In this document: one piece after another, positions 36,961-49,600 of the stretch | Position numbering within the stretch: position 1 is the first letter of the stretch | How the letters are laid out: every line of letters begins with the position of its first letter | DNA from: Sisyra terminalis | Taxonomy: Eukaryota > Arthropoda > Insecta > Neuroptera > Sisyridae | Length of the DNA stretch: 64,000 nt | Direction: 5' to 3' | Assembly (NCBI GenBank): GCA_958496175.1 | Contig: OY292274.1 | Coordinates: 42,914,630-42,978,629, forward strand | Program-made: the position numbers and the translations under genes | The notes under the pieces: generated by a model | The model's database searches: none | What the model was told of the DNA's origin: nothing | Seen by the model: only the letters and a program-made list of their open reading frames with translations

Positions 36961-37629
36961 AGAGATCCTCAAACGTTTCAAATACGAACACCTCGGAAAT
37001 GCATACGAATTACACTAAACAACCCGGATTAATATATTCACATTATATTTGACCGATTTAAATCAAGAATCACCATATGCCCGAGGAAATTTATTTGATC
37101 TTTTTACAATTTACGGCAGAACAAAAGAAGCAGGAAGTGAAATAATTACCCCTCTATTTTATTATAATTACATTTTTTTATCATTTAAAAGGTTTAAACT
37201 CATTTTCCGAGCTAAATGTGAAAAGTTTTCCATCTGATCCCTTCCTCTTTTTTCAAATTTTTTCAAACAGGTTCTATTCGCTGTGTTTGAAAATGTTTAG
37301 TAAATTCTCTTAAAATTATTTTTTGCTAAAATAATATCATGAATACCCATTGATAGGTACCTATTTTTTTCATTATAATTTTATGAAAAAAAAGAAAAGA
37401 AAACCTCATCCTGTTACAGTCCCTAGCCATATAATAGACTCACTATAGGTTTTGTCTAAAACCTAAAGTAAGAGCTATTTTATTTTGGATCCATATTTTT
37501 GATTTTTTTTTTGTTTTGGAGGGAATAACTTTCCTGTACAAATTTTATCTATTACGCTTATTACCAACTAGCGTTATCGAAAATCATATTTACTAAAAAA
37601 TAAATTTGTACCATTAAATTAATTAAACA
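36961..37629. other. AT-rich DNA upstream of ttk promoter region
   Basis: No gene or repeat was recognised; it may contain ttk regulatory sequence. Confidence 0.4.
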
Positions 37630-37852
37630 TCTTCTCAATTATGGCGAGCTGAATTGTTTAATATTTAATTGAAAGCCCGTTTACTGATATTTAAGTTCCC
37701 ATTCTGCGCAGTATGCTGTCTATATAGGATAATACCGTCTGCTGTATTTGTGGATGATGATTCCATACATAAATATTTTTTCTCCACCTCTTTAGCTACT
37801 TCTTCAGCAACTTCCACATATTTTCCATAAGTGTCAAATCATGACTATTATC
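37630..37852 (-). pseudogene. Tc1-like transposase C-terminal relic
   Basis: One minus-strand frame reads WDNSHDLTLMENMWKLLKK, then, after a stop, a linker, IDSILRR, and finally VNGLSIKY with a terminal stop. It aligns without gaps to the Tc1 transposase end SPDLNPIENxWxxLKK...xVDSMPRR...xGxxTKY, including its third catalytic region. The three stop or altered positions show it is inactive. The N-terminal two thirds were not found nearby. Confidence 0.72.
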
Positions 37853-39789
37853 CCAAAGAAGGGTAATAGGGATAATATACAAGGTTATACCCTTATCCAG
37901 AAAATATATTTCTTGAAAATCAATAAAACTTTTTATAATGTAAAAAGTATATAAAGTTAAATTTAAATTAGTAAAATATGTTCGTTTTGTATAAAATCTT
38001 AAGTGCGTCTATTAATATGATCAGGCACTGTATATTTGACTATATATAGTTATCCAATAAAATTTTAGATAGTTTTTTCAATTTTTTATTTCAAAAAAAT
38101 CGGATTATTTTATAAAAAATTATAGTCGACTGGATTTGATAAAGTGAGTCATAAAAATTAATAAAATTTAATATCTATTTAAATTCAGGGTGTTCAGCAC
38201 TCAGGGAAATCTAGAAAGTTAAGTATTATCCGACAATTCTATTGTGGCAAAAAACTTGAAAAAACTTGTAGAATTTTCAATTCCATCATTTATTTAGTTT
38301 ATAGATAAGAAAGGGTGTCGATACATCATCGCAAATAAACGTAGGAAATATGTAAAGAATCTGTACGTAAAATAATAAATTCAAAAGAATATCTAAGTGT
38401 ATTGTAGATGAAAAATCTTATGTGATTGTATTTTACAATATCTCAAAGCAGAATTGATCAATTTCTCTAATTAAGAAGATTTTTATAAATAAAATCAGGA
38501 AAAAATATAATTTTGATTTCGAAAATTTGCAATGAAAAAAAAATGACACAACAAAATTGTAACTTGGCTTAATTTTTAACTCACTTTTAGTTAGTGTACC
38601 TAGTTATACATTAACAAGTCAGTGGATATACTAACACAAATTTTTTGTTTAAGTGTTTATAGCTTCGAAATATTTTGTTACATACTTCAACGTGTTAAGC
38701 TCGTCACTATATACATTTCCTGTCGGACAATCGTTAATGTATGTAATCGTAAACAATCCATTACTTAATACTTCTCTTAACATTGATTTGTTAGCGTATG
38801 CACAAATTAATTCAGATTAATTAATTTTTGATGTATTAACATTGTAATGGATACTTACTACTTACAACTTTTCGTTGATGTAACTGAATACATTAGCAGA
38901 TTAACTCGTTATTATGGCAACTATTATTTCATTCTTTCAAATAAACTATTTACCGTATTAATTATTTTTATTTTTATGGTTTTATTAAATGAACTTTTAT
39001 AAACACCGAAATTTTCATGATCGTGTTTATGGCACTATTACAAATTTCACTTAAAAATCTACCTGTCGTTATGATTTACAGAATCATTATATATTATTAG
39101 ATAGTACCCAGGTAGATATAGTTTTATGTGAAAAGGAAAAATACATATTTGTAGAAATTTGTAATCACCTAGCTTTTATTTTATTTAGATCAAATTCAAA
39201 GGTATTGCCATTTTTTTAAAATTAATACTTCTAAAATATGTTAAAACTTTAAACAATAAGGAAAATATGAAACCAAAGAACTGAAACTTTTGCCACTGAA
39301 ATTGAGCTCTTCGTAAACCTAGATTGAAAGAATAAGTTTCGGTAACAATAATTCTGCAAAAATCATTGGAAATAAAAACATAATTAATTTAAGTTAATTT
39401 ATTTCTTGGCTTTAATTGTGTATGGTTGCTAATGTATCATTACTTGCAGTTTTGTTGGAAAAAAAGGTTTGTACTCAACTAAGATATATCATCCTACCGT
39501 AAAATAACACGAATCAAAACTTGATACGAATAAAAGTCAGTCTTGAATAAAAATATACTTGAATTTTCTCAATAACACTCGGAATGAGTTGTTTAGCTGA
39601 TTATAGTTCAATTTTAGCTTGATCAATTTGAAGGCAACACTTAATGTTATTATGTTCAATGCAACCGCTAACTACTCCTTTACTATTTTTATTGCCAATA
39701 ATTAAAACTGTATGTTTATTTATATCAAACGCAATTTGATGTTAGCAAATTTTCTGTTCTTTGTTTTGATTTTCATTTTTCCTTGTAAA
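37853..39789. other. AT-rich DNA between TE relics, no gene seen
   Basis: The part nearest 37.85-37.92 kb may be more of the Tc1 relic; the rest has no recognisable content. Confidence 0.4.
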
Positions 39790-39965
39790 GCTTTTGTAGT
39801 ATTTACAGTCGCTGTAGTGATTGTTGGATAGAAAATAGCGGTTGTTCCTGGACAGCAAACGAACGAGTTTTAAAATTTTACCAAAACCAATATAAACGTA
39901 TGGTATGGAGTTGTGGGGAACCACTAGCGACTCTAACATTGAGAAATTTAGGGGTTCCAGTTAAA
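39790..39965 (+). mobile_element. Jockey-type LINE relic (RT C-terminal block)
   Basis: A plus frame reads LLDRK-stop-RLFLDSKRTSFKILPKPI, then TYGMELWGTTSDSNIEKF. It matches the WLLGRxSxLxLxxKxxxYKxxLKPIWTYGxQLWGxxxxSNIE block, the same region as the 11.2 kb relic. It is short, truncated and interrupted by stops. Confidence 0.68.
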
Positions 39966-41814
39966 AATAATACTATAATAATTATGTCATACACAAGATT
40001 TTCAACATAACTATCAGAACACGATAAGCAGATTGTTAGGTAGAATACTTATCCAAACCATCTGACTGTTAGCATTACAGCATTATAAACAATACATTGT
40101 GTCCAACGACGGTATATAATTCCTGGGGCTACCCGACTGGGATTTTTGCACAGCATACTACGCTCTCCGCTAGTGCACCCATCATATTTACTTATTATCT
40201 GTTGATGCAGGTCATGACATTGAATATCGCTCAAAAATATCGATATATTTTTGTAATATCCCAAAATTCTCCCTAATCGCAATATTTCAAATACCAATAA
40301 TGCAAGTTGACATCATTTTGACAAAAGGTTTGAAAATTTACAAGTTTGCAAAAAGTTGACTACCCTCTTTTCCGGAAAACTACTCCCTTGGGCTTAGCAC
40401 AACTAGTGAACATGCTATTCACTATTGTGATCCCAAAATGAAATTAAAAATATCTAATGTAAGCTGAGTTCCCGTAGTTTATCGAATGCGACAAAAAATT
40501 TGAAATATTTAATTGAAAAGCATGCTTTGATAAAAATAAACACATTTGCTCAGAAAAACCTGGTAATTCCAATAAATGAAAACAATTATCATTGTTCAGA
40601 AGTTTGTTTTAAATTCGAATCCTAGGATGTTGGTAAATTACTTACATGGTCATTTTTTTTATAATTTACAACAATGACATAGACTCAAATCAATGGTAAT
40701 TGATTTATTAATTCTTATCTCAAATCAAAATCATGTAATTTTATCACTTCGTGATTCATGGAAATGAAATTCAGATATTATTGTAGTTGAGACTAAAGAT
40801 CGTCGTCGCTCTTTTATGAAATTTTCTACTTTTCTCTGTCTAATGGATGATTTTTATAAAGAGAATGTCTTCTGATTGCAATGCAATTTAACAATTCCTA
40901 ATTGCCAATACGAATTTATTTATATTTATACTTATATCACTTTATAATGCGTACACATTATAGATTCCTAGTTGTATAAAACATGTAGAAATGAATGAAT
41001 TCGTATGAATGACTAATTGAATTTTTTCATGGTTGATAATTTTCGAAAATGTAATTTATCATTTTCAATTTTACACAGAAAATTTATAGTTAATAATAAT
41101 TAAATAAGTATTTAAATGAAAAAACAGAACACAATTTTGAAAGAGATACAAGAGTTTCTTGAAATTGTACACTAATTACATAGTAATTTTGGTTTTGCTT
41201 ATCATTTGCTTTATCTGAACAATATTTATGTACTTTTGCATTCAATGCATTAATGATATTCCTTTTTGCCAATTAGGATTTTATAAATATTGTTCTCTTA
41301 TGGTTCAGATAAACAAAATAGTTTTTAATACTCATTTCCATTTAATGAAATTTATCTAATATTTGAAATTTCAATTGAAAATCGAAATATATTAAAAGCC
41401 TACCCTTTCATACTGGAAAACTTAAAGAAAAATTGCTTCTTCGTTAAATAAAATGATCATGATAAAGTAGGTTTTCAGCGAAAATTAAATGTTGTAACTT
41501 ATATTATAGAAGTAAGAAACGTGTAGTCTGTGAGCACTTTTACGATAAGTAAATGATTTCGTATAGCTTCTATAAGATGGTGTGAAAAAATAATTCGAAC
41601 GCAATAGTCGGTAGTTATGAGGAAATGAAAACTACTATATCCACTTTTAGATTTTCGTAACAAAATTAGTTCCAGCGATTCCTCATTTGCGAGAAAGGGG
41701 TACAGAATTCGATATTCACTCAGGTTTTATTGAATATAGGAGATAAAAATTGGTACGACTTCGAAAGAACTCGACATATAGTGGAAAGGTTTTATCTGCA
41801 ATATTTTTTATTGG
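39966..41814. other. AT-rich DNA, no gene seen
   Basis: The 82-codon minus ORF at 40049..40297 lies just past the Jockey relic and is antisense to it, so it is probably not a gene. Confidence 0.4.
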
Positions 41815-41974
41815 TACTTACCGACGCTTTATAGCCACTAAAGTCCCTAGCGACTCTTGGGTTAATGATAATCTATAATCGAGAAATATTTAAAATTTGC
41901 TCAATACGAGGATTGATACCAAAACCTTCTAGTTTTGGAGTGATCACCTAGATCACTCGGCCACCAGTAGGCTC
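41815..41974 (-). repeat. tRNA-derived SINE, copy 4
   Basis: The minus strand starts GCCTACTGGTGGCCGAGTGA, including box A. Box B is degraded (TTTTGGTATCAATCC). The tail contains GTCGCTAGGGACTTTAGTGG then CTATAAAGCGTCGG. It is one of the best-preserved full-length copies. Confidence 0.75.
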
Positions 41975-42501
41975 TTCATTTTTATAGTAGGTACCTAAAT
42001 TAATCGCAGTATCATACTAAGTTCTACTATATAATGAATCTATCAATTATTCAATTATTATAGATGTCGTGTTTGATTGAGACATACCTATTAACTATTT
42101 TTTTTACTAAACGCTTTTTGTCTTTTCTTATTTGTATTAATGCCTTTAATCTTCTTGACAGCTTTTAAAGTTTTTCCCTGTTTAATGTGGTTAGTTTGAA
42201 CTAAAGGAACTATTTAATATTCCAAAACTGAAAATTTTCCATTAAAAACATTTATTAGAGTCAAAAAATAATATTCGGATTAAAATGGGTCATTTGGCAG
42301 GAGAATTAACAGGAATGTAGCTAAGGGCCAATTTTCATACCGTTCAGTGTAGTTTTAGCTCCAAAAAATTGACTCAAGAAAAGGGTGATACAAAAAATAA
42401 ATTTTCAGCTTCTTTTATCAATTTAACAACAGCTTCTATATTCACAAAATCTTGCACCAACAAATTTAATATTTTCTGTACCTTACAAAACTATTTCAGT
42501 G

Positions 42502-43038
42502 GAACATTTCTACCTTCATTACTCGTTTTTAAAATCTAAAACCTTAAGAACTTTTTGCTTCTATATTTATTATTTGCAGAGTATTTGATCTATGAGAAAT
42601 ATTAGGTCGAGTCATAAATAACTTCCTTTTTAGTATTGGATACTCTTTTGCATTTTTTATGAATCAAAGTTACTAAACTCATTCATGTATCAATATTATT
42701 ATAGCGATATAACTTTGTTCCAACGCCTTGAGAATCAATCAATTTTTTCTTTATTTATTGTGGTTGGTTTGAACTGAAAAAATCATGTAATAGTGCAGCA
42801 GAACTATAACTTCAGCATTGAAGGTTGAATTCAATGCTAAAGTTAATAATATTGATACATGAGTATATTTTAGTAACTTTGATTCATAAAAAAAGCGTCC
42901 AATAATAAAAAGGAAGATATTTATGACTTAACCAAATAGTTCTTATAGATCGAAAACTCTGTAAATAGAAAATCTAGATGCAAAATGTTCTTAAGAATTT
43001 AGATTTTAAAAACGAGTAATGAAGGTAGAAATATGTTC
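42502..43038. repeat. 540-bp imperfect palindrome containing mariner-like ends
   Basis: The arms are 42502..42701 and 42844..43038, about 200 bp each, with 142 bp between. Both carry CTACCTTCATTACTCGTTTT and ATGAATCAAAGTTACTAAA in opposite orientation. Inside the arms, TA-TTAGGTCGAGTCATAAAT (from 42600) mirrors TA-TTTGGTTAAGTCATAAAT (to 42938). These look like mariner terminal repeats with TA duplications and give a 335-bp core. The homology continues about 100 bp outside the core on each side, so this is more than a simple MITE. Confidence 0.72.
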
Positions 43039-44849
43039 TTTTTTAATATCAACTTTTGTAACATTAACTCTAAGATTTTTACCTTTTGGCTGATGTTAAA
43101 ATATCACTTCTTGAAAAAGTTTTTGGAAATTTTTAATTGACCATGTTTGAAGCTATGCTCCCTTAATTATGTAGCATGAGTAGAGTTTCAAGACTGCTGT
43201 TTTAGCGCAGATAATAGTCAAACTTTTTCTAGATGTGATGCTCTCACAGAACACCACTATGAATAATATAACACATTTCGCTCTCCCTCTCTCGTTTCTT
43301 CAATCTCCGACCATCAAAATCTTCCACAGATTACATAGATTAGAAAAGAAAAGACAATTATCTATTGTCTAAATTTTTTCCTTCTTATAGACTAATGCAT
43401 AGTATCTCTCGACTTGGCTTGCATAGTTCAAAGACTTGGAATCTTTTCAGACCTTAGTTCCACTTCACATCCTACAAAAATAATGTTGATTGCAATTAAT
43501 ACACACTACGCGCTAGAATGAGGCTTCTTTCTCAAGGCGTGTCTTCCTTAATTTTTCTCTTAATCAAAACTATAATTCATCAAATAGATTTTCCCACTTA
43601 ATGAAACCAGCAGCCGAGAGGCTCTCTCGCTAGATAGATGCAAGACCGACAACGATAATATTAAGGGAAAAATTACGTCATTGCGGTCACTTTTATCAAG
43701 GCGAAATGTATCGTATCAAATTTTAGATTATACATCATAAATACAAATATACATATCTACTGGCTTTTAATATTTCAAATATTTAATATATATTTATTTT
43801 GCAAGTCGAGGAAAAATGATGCCTCGGAGAATCTAAGTGTCGATGATTTTTATCAATTGGATAAGTAAACATTTTTTATCTGGGCATTAAATTCAACTCT
43901 TTTATAAACACATAAATTTTATTTTTTGCTTTGCCTTCCATACGGCGTGTACTTTTTCCTTTCTGTCTTTATTTATTATTACATAATGTTTGGATTCAGG
44001 AAGTTACACTTCGGCGATCCAATGCTGAGCTGTATCGTGTGAACAAAGCTGAACCCTTTATTCTAGTGATCTGATCTGGAAATGCTAACATTTAATTCAA
44101 ATTTCATTGTGGAATAATGAGAAATGAAAAAAAATACATCTAACTATTAATTATTATATCCTGATAATTAGTTAAATTGATTTAGGAGAAATTAAATCTA
44201 AAAGCAAAGTTTTGAATATTAAATAAATGAAATATTGTAAGCTTTGGTAATACTCTTGTGATATATAAACTGGTGAGTATTTAAATTACTAGAAATATCT
44301 TAATTGTTATTTACACTCCAAAATTAAAATGATCATTATTTTCACACAGCACAATACCAGTGAATTTAATAAACTATTTTTTTGCAAAAAATGAAAAGTC
44401 AAAACAGAATAGAATACGATCAAACTTACATTAAAAATTAGATTTATTTTTTTATGAGGGAGCAGATAGTACCTAAAACTATTTATCATCGTACTTAAAA
44501 CTTCTGCGTTGACACATATTAAATAGAATTCTTAATGAATACAAGACATTCAGTAAGTAGTGCGTATACTACAGTTAAACTGATTATCAATAAAAAGCAA
44601 ATTTCTGGGAACACGATATTAATATAACTAGTAACTTCCCGTGAAATATTCACAGCCCTACACAGACACAATTAAAAATGGTAATAGGTATAGATTATAT
44701 TTCACTCTAATCTATATGTTTACAATCTTTGTTCTTTGAAATATAACCGAGAACTATATTTAATGATAAAATCTAAGAACAATCCCTATCAAGTTCAGGG
44801 AAACAATAAAAATGGGGTTGTAAATATATCACGGATACTCTAAGACTTG
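43039..44849. other. AT-rich DNA, no gene seen
   Basis: A pyrimidine-rich stretch lies near 43.27-43.30 kb (CGCTCTCCCTCTCTCGTTTC). Nothing else is recognisable. Confidence 0.4.
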
Positions 44850-44925
44850 AAACCGCACTTGATCCAGTAAAGAGCCACATGCAGCTCTCGAAGCCGCATT
44901 TGCCCACCTTTGTAGGGCAGTATAT
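44850..44925. mobile_element. hAT terminal fragment
   Basis: AAGAGCCACATGCAGCTCTC followed by GAAGCCGCATTTGCCCACCTTTGTA is, on the opposite strand, close to the known hAT end type CAGGGGTGGGCAAA..GCGGCTC..GAGCCGCATGTGGCTCTTT. No matching second end was found, so this is probably a truncated copy. Confidence 0.45.
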
Positions 44926-46328
44926 CAACAATAGTTTTGTAATACAGTAAATAGGAAATTTAAGTTTTTAGTAAATATTAAAATAAGTAAATGGTGAGAA
45001 AAACAAGAAAAAATATTCAGAATTCTTCTAAAATATCAAATACAATAACATTTTTCTTGTCATGCGGTTTTTCAAACTTTTTCAGAGGATGATAGAAAAT
45101 GTAGTCTAAGAATTATGAACGGTCAAACGTGGCCCTGGCTGTAACAATGGTGACAAAACTTTTCTTTGTTTCTCTAATAATTTTGTTAAGTTTAGGGGTT
45201 TTTAAAAAAAATCGTTGATTGTTTTTAATAATTTTATTCAAATACAACGATATTTTAGAATTTAACGATCTTATTTACTACGATCAATCAAGAGTGTAGT
45301 TATTGGAGTTACATCAACTACGTCACATTATTCGATTGGTTACCATTTTCTTTTGAAATTGAAATATTTTTAACGGTTGTCAATCTTTTTCGGTGTCTAA
45401 AACTCATTCATAGTATTTTCTGATTAAAAACAGAAGATTCTTGTTGCTTTATACTCTGTTATTTTTGCATTTTTATATACCTATTTATATACAATGTTAT
45501 TAAAATAGAAACTTGTTTTTTCTTAATGTTTTCTTTCATAAGTTTATCATGAGAAAAGTGTTAGTTTGCAAAAAGTTTTTTTTTTATTTTTGAAATCCTT
45601 AATGAAATAATGCATAGTACCTACCTAAATAAAAAAATTTCGAAAACTCATGTGTAAGAACCTGATTGTTAAAAACTAATTATATCGTTAATTAGCTCTA
45701 AAATGTACTTTCCTTTTATTTTTCATAGTGTTTTTTTACTACCATAGAACAATTTTACTAAATTTGAAAATAATTAAGTCATACCACTAAAGTACAATGA
45801 CCTCCTATTGAAACTCCTTATTTTATTTTTATACAAACCCCAATGAGCATTCATAAATTCCAATGCAAATTTTCTTTTGATATTTTCATCTTCAATAAAA
45901 TTTAAACTATAGATATGAAATATTTTTTTCTTTTTCCCTCAAGTACTCCCACTATTTAATTAATCAAATGTGTTCAAAGTAATGGTAGGTGTCATTCGTT
46001 TGAATTGATAAATTATGAGTTTGCTGTACCTTGTAGAAAAAAATAACGTATTCGATAATACAAACTCAATTTTTTGGCTTGACACGTACATTATGGGTAA
46101 AGTCTTTTCGATGGTTGGGTACTAATTAGTCAAAAATTAATATTCTAGTCATGACTGTGGTGTAATACAATTATTCCCTACAACATCGAAACCTTGAAGG
46201 AGTAAGTTTCCTGTTTAGTAGTGTGGACTTAAATTTGGTGTTGGTTAAACAATTAAATACTAGGTATAGTTGGATAAATATTGGTGATATTGGTAAACTT
46301 GGTGCAAGTCGTTTGTTTAACTAGAACA

Positions 46329-46487
46329 ATGTTTGAAGTCTTCAATGTCTTCATGTGTGCCTTCTGTGTCTTGTGTCTATTGAAGACGTTGCCTGAAAAT
46401 ATTTTTTCTAGGAAAGTAACAAATTCTAAAGACGCGTCCGAGCGCAAAGCAACCTCATCGTATGGCTATCCCGTGCTATCGTATTAG
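46329..46487 (+). CDS. hypothetical small ORF with signal-like N-terminus (doubtful)
   Basis: From ATG 46329 the 52-residue frame begins MFEVFNVFMCAFCVLCLLKT, resembling a signal peptide, and ends SSYGYPVLSY. It lies at the edge of a GC-richer patch (46.4-46.7 kb). There is no homology I recognise. A 64-codon opposed ORF overlaps it, and no splice or poly(A) pattern supports it. It could be a first coding exon or chance. Confidence 0.15.
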   Translation: MFEVFNVFMCAFCVLCLLKTLPENIFSRKVTNSKDASERKATSSYGYPVLSY

Positions 46488-46690
46488 TGCTATTTCATTT
46501 TAATGACTTTACAATGTTACTTTATAGTGTGGCCGTGTTGTGCTCGAGCACTGATGTACTCAGAGGGCAAAGAACTCTTTCCACCCCATTCAGTGTGTGG
46601 AACAAACTAACTCTTTTTAGAGAGTGGAGTGGATGGAAAAGGAGGCACACGGAGGCTATGGAGGTGAAACTCCATGATTATGTTTGTGGA
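46430..46690. other. GC-richer patch, function unknown
   Basis: The composition is less AT-rich and nearly free of A/T runs (GACGCGTCCGAGCGCAAAGC, then CGTGCTATCG and GGAGGCACACGGAGGC). It overlaps the doubtful small ORF at 46329. No conserved domain or repeat was recognised. Confidence 0.2.
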
Positions 46691-49600
46691 ACCCACCACA
46701 GTTAGAAATTATACATGAAAAAAATTTATAAAAACCAAACTATGGTAACTTCATTTTACTACACCAACCAACCATCCGACATTTTTTTCCACTATCCAAC
46801 ATTCATTATCGAAATAATGAAATAGATGGTGATTATAGGGGCGCAACAAATTAAATATATGAATCGAATAAAGTGACTAAACCAAATCGACTTTATATCG
46901 TGTATAAAAGAACCGAAAAATAAAACTTGCGAACTTCCTTCTTCAACGCCCTCAATTAGGAAATGAATGCCATTTTTTTTTCTAACGGGAACATTAAAAA
47001 TACCAAGCCAAAATTCATCATATTTGTCAGATTTAATATTTTCATTCAATTAATATTCTTTATTATGCCAAAGTATACAACTTCTAAATTGAGAATCATG
47101 GAATTTTTATATAGTTGTTACAATATTTGTTATCACTTGAAGAATGTTTTACCCTCGCCAAGTTATCTCGTCAGTTTCTCGATAGAATTAAATAAATATA
47201 GTCAAGGCTCTTTTTAATAACTCAGATGACGTAAGTTTCCTTTTGAGTATGAAAAATTTATTATTTTTTTCGTTGTCACCGTATTTCTCCATCTACTTCA
47301 AAAAGTATCAGTATACTAATACTATTGCTATAAGGATACTAATACTAATTCTTTATGTACTGCATATATTACGTAGTGCCTATGTGAACATAAATTGGAA
47401 ATTACATTTTTGATTATAGAGGAAAAATGAAGAAATGACACGGATTATTTCTTCTGGTCAAAGGAAATATTAATATTAATACAAACAAATTTTGAAAATT
47501 ATTTTCGACTGGCTGATACTCTTACTTCGTCTTCGTGACCTATACAGTGGTAATATTTTCTTTTAAGATACAATTATTTTTGCAATTTGCTGTAGTACAT
47601 CGGAAATTTCAACAACTTATCTAAAGCAAATATTTTATCGCTCTTAAACAGGTACATTTTATGAACTGATGATTTTAAATAAAAAGTTATTGTTAATATT
47701 CTATAAATTTTTAGAAAATATACGATGACATTCAACAGGTTTAAGTAAATTGATATTTTACCCCTAATGTTTAGGATGCATGTAGACTATATTTTAATGT
47801 TTACTCATCTGCGAATCTTACAAAGTCTATAAAGTCGGTCTAAAGTTTGAAAATATGATTTAAAATAGAAAAACATTTCTACAACACCTCTGTTTTAATT
47901 GGATATATTATTTTGAAATGCTTATTGAAATTGGGTCTAAACATAGAGATTTTTTTTGTATATAATAAGTATATATTTCTAGTATTACTCCGATTCCCAA
48001 ATGATTGTTTTTCTCAAAATCACTACCCTTCTGGGCACTGCCTCGTATTTGAAATTTGTAACAAAACAGTCTCGAAAAGTCCTGACAGTTAAAATCATAT
48101 ACGAATAACGATAACGTTAATTATCATATAATTTTGCCAACCACTTTGTCACAATATAGAAAAATCACAATATCAGAAGTGTATAGAATGAAATCATATT
48201 GAACGACGTGATATTCCATACTGGTTTTGTTACCAGTTCCGACTTCAATTTTAGTTTAAATTGTTATAATTTCAAATCATATTACGTATGTTTTTTTTTT
48301 TTGGTTACTCATTATTATCATCAAATAACAATTTAAATGCAATTTTATGACGTCAAAAACTAATCCAATCTATGGTTCCAAAAAAAAAAACATAAATAGT
48401 AGTTATTGCACCGTATTTGAGATAAGATTGTTGGGAGTAAGAATCAGGATTAATTTTTAGTTCCGACTTTTCTAATAATTTTCAACCTTGTGACTCTGAA
48501 TTACGAACTTACGACTCCGGTTCTCCGACTTTTAATGTTACAATAGAATTATTGAAAAAAATCTGTTCTAATTTGTCGTCTCGAGGACTATAGAAAATGC
48601 GCTATGTCACTATGTGATATTAAGAAAGTTTCTAGACCAGATTGTTAACAAAATAACCTAAGGAAGCTAACTAAGAAAACACCTAAGGTTAAGGACATTG
48701 TGAGATCCTTTGGTATGCAAATCTTGTTAAATAGAACATGAAACTAATTTTCAAAGCACTAGGATGATTGATCCTAATGTTTTAGTCAAACTTATTCATT
48801 TGCGACTGAAATTCGTTCAGCGATTTATATTGCTACAGGAAAAATAGTAACTTAGAAATTACTAAGTACAAGCCTTCGTTGAGGTTCCCCAAATCTTCAA
48901 TACTGATGATCCTTCATACTGATGAGCAACTACTTAAAATAAAACCGATTACGTCCCTATAACATACCGATTAAGTTTCTCAACTGTTTTGTCCTGTAAA
49001 TCTCTTCTTAATTTTAAGTAGGGATGAACTTTAATGGAACTCTTTTTGTAAATTCTTTGTTAGATATATTCTACACACCCCTAATATTTTTTTTACTACA
49101 AAGCATAAGTTTTACAACATATAAATTTAGCAAGTTAAATGGGTAAATAGTTTTGATTAAACGATTATAATACATAGTTTTAATATATTATGTAGGTATA
49201 CCTAAACTCAAAAAAAGTTCATTTTGCCGGATAAATTAAAATACAGCCACTTATGATAATAAACCTATTTTTTTCTCCTATCTCTAACACATACAGCAAA
49301 TATCGCAGTAAACATAAAGGAAAAAATAAATAAGAAAGAAAATAAAACGTTCTTTACTTCATACAAGAACATTGTCATTAATAGTTTTATATCAGTTTTA
49401 ATAGACAATTGATTTTAAATAACGAATTGATATGAAATTTCTTCTCATCCCAAATCATTTCAAAAACATAACTTTAAAAATTGGGGTCTTTATTCTAAAA
49501 TTGTCAAATTTTCTTAATTGAATTTTTCAATTTGAAATGTTTTAAAGTTCATAAATTATGAAACGCTCAACGTTAAAGTCCTATTAATATCGTTAGATGA

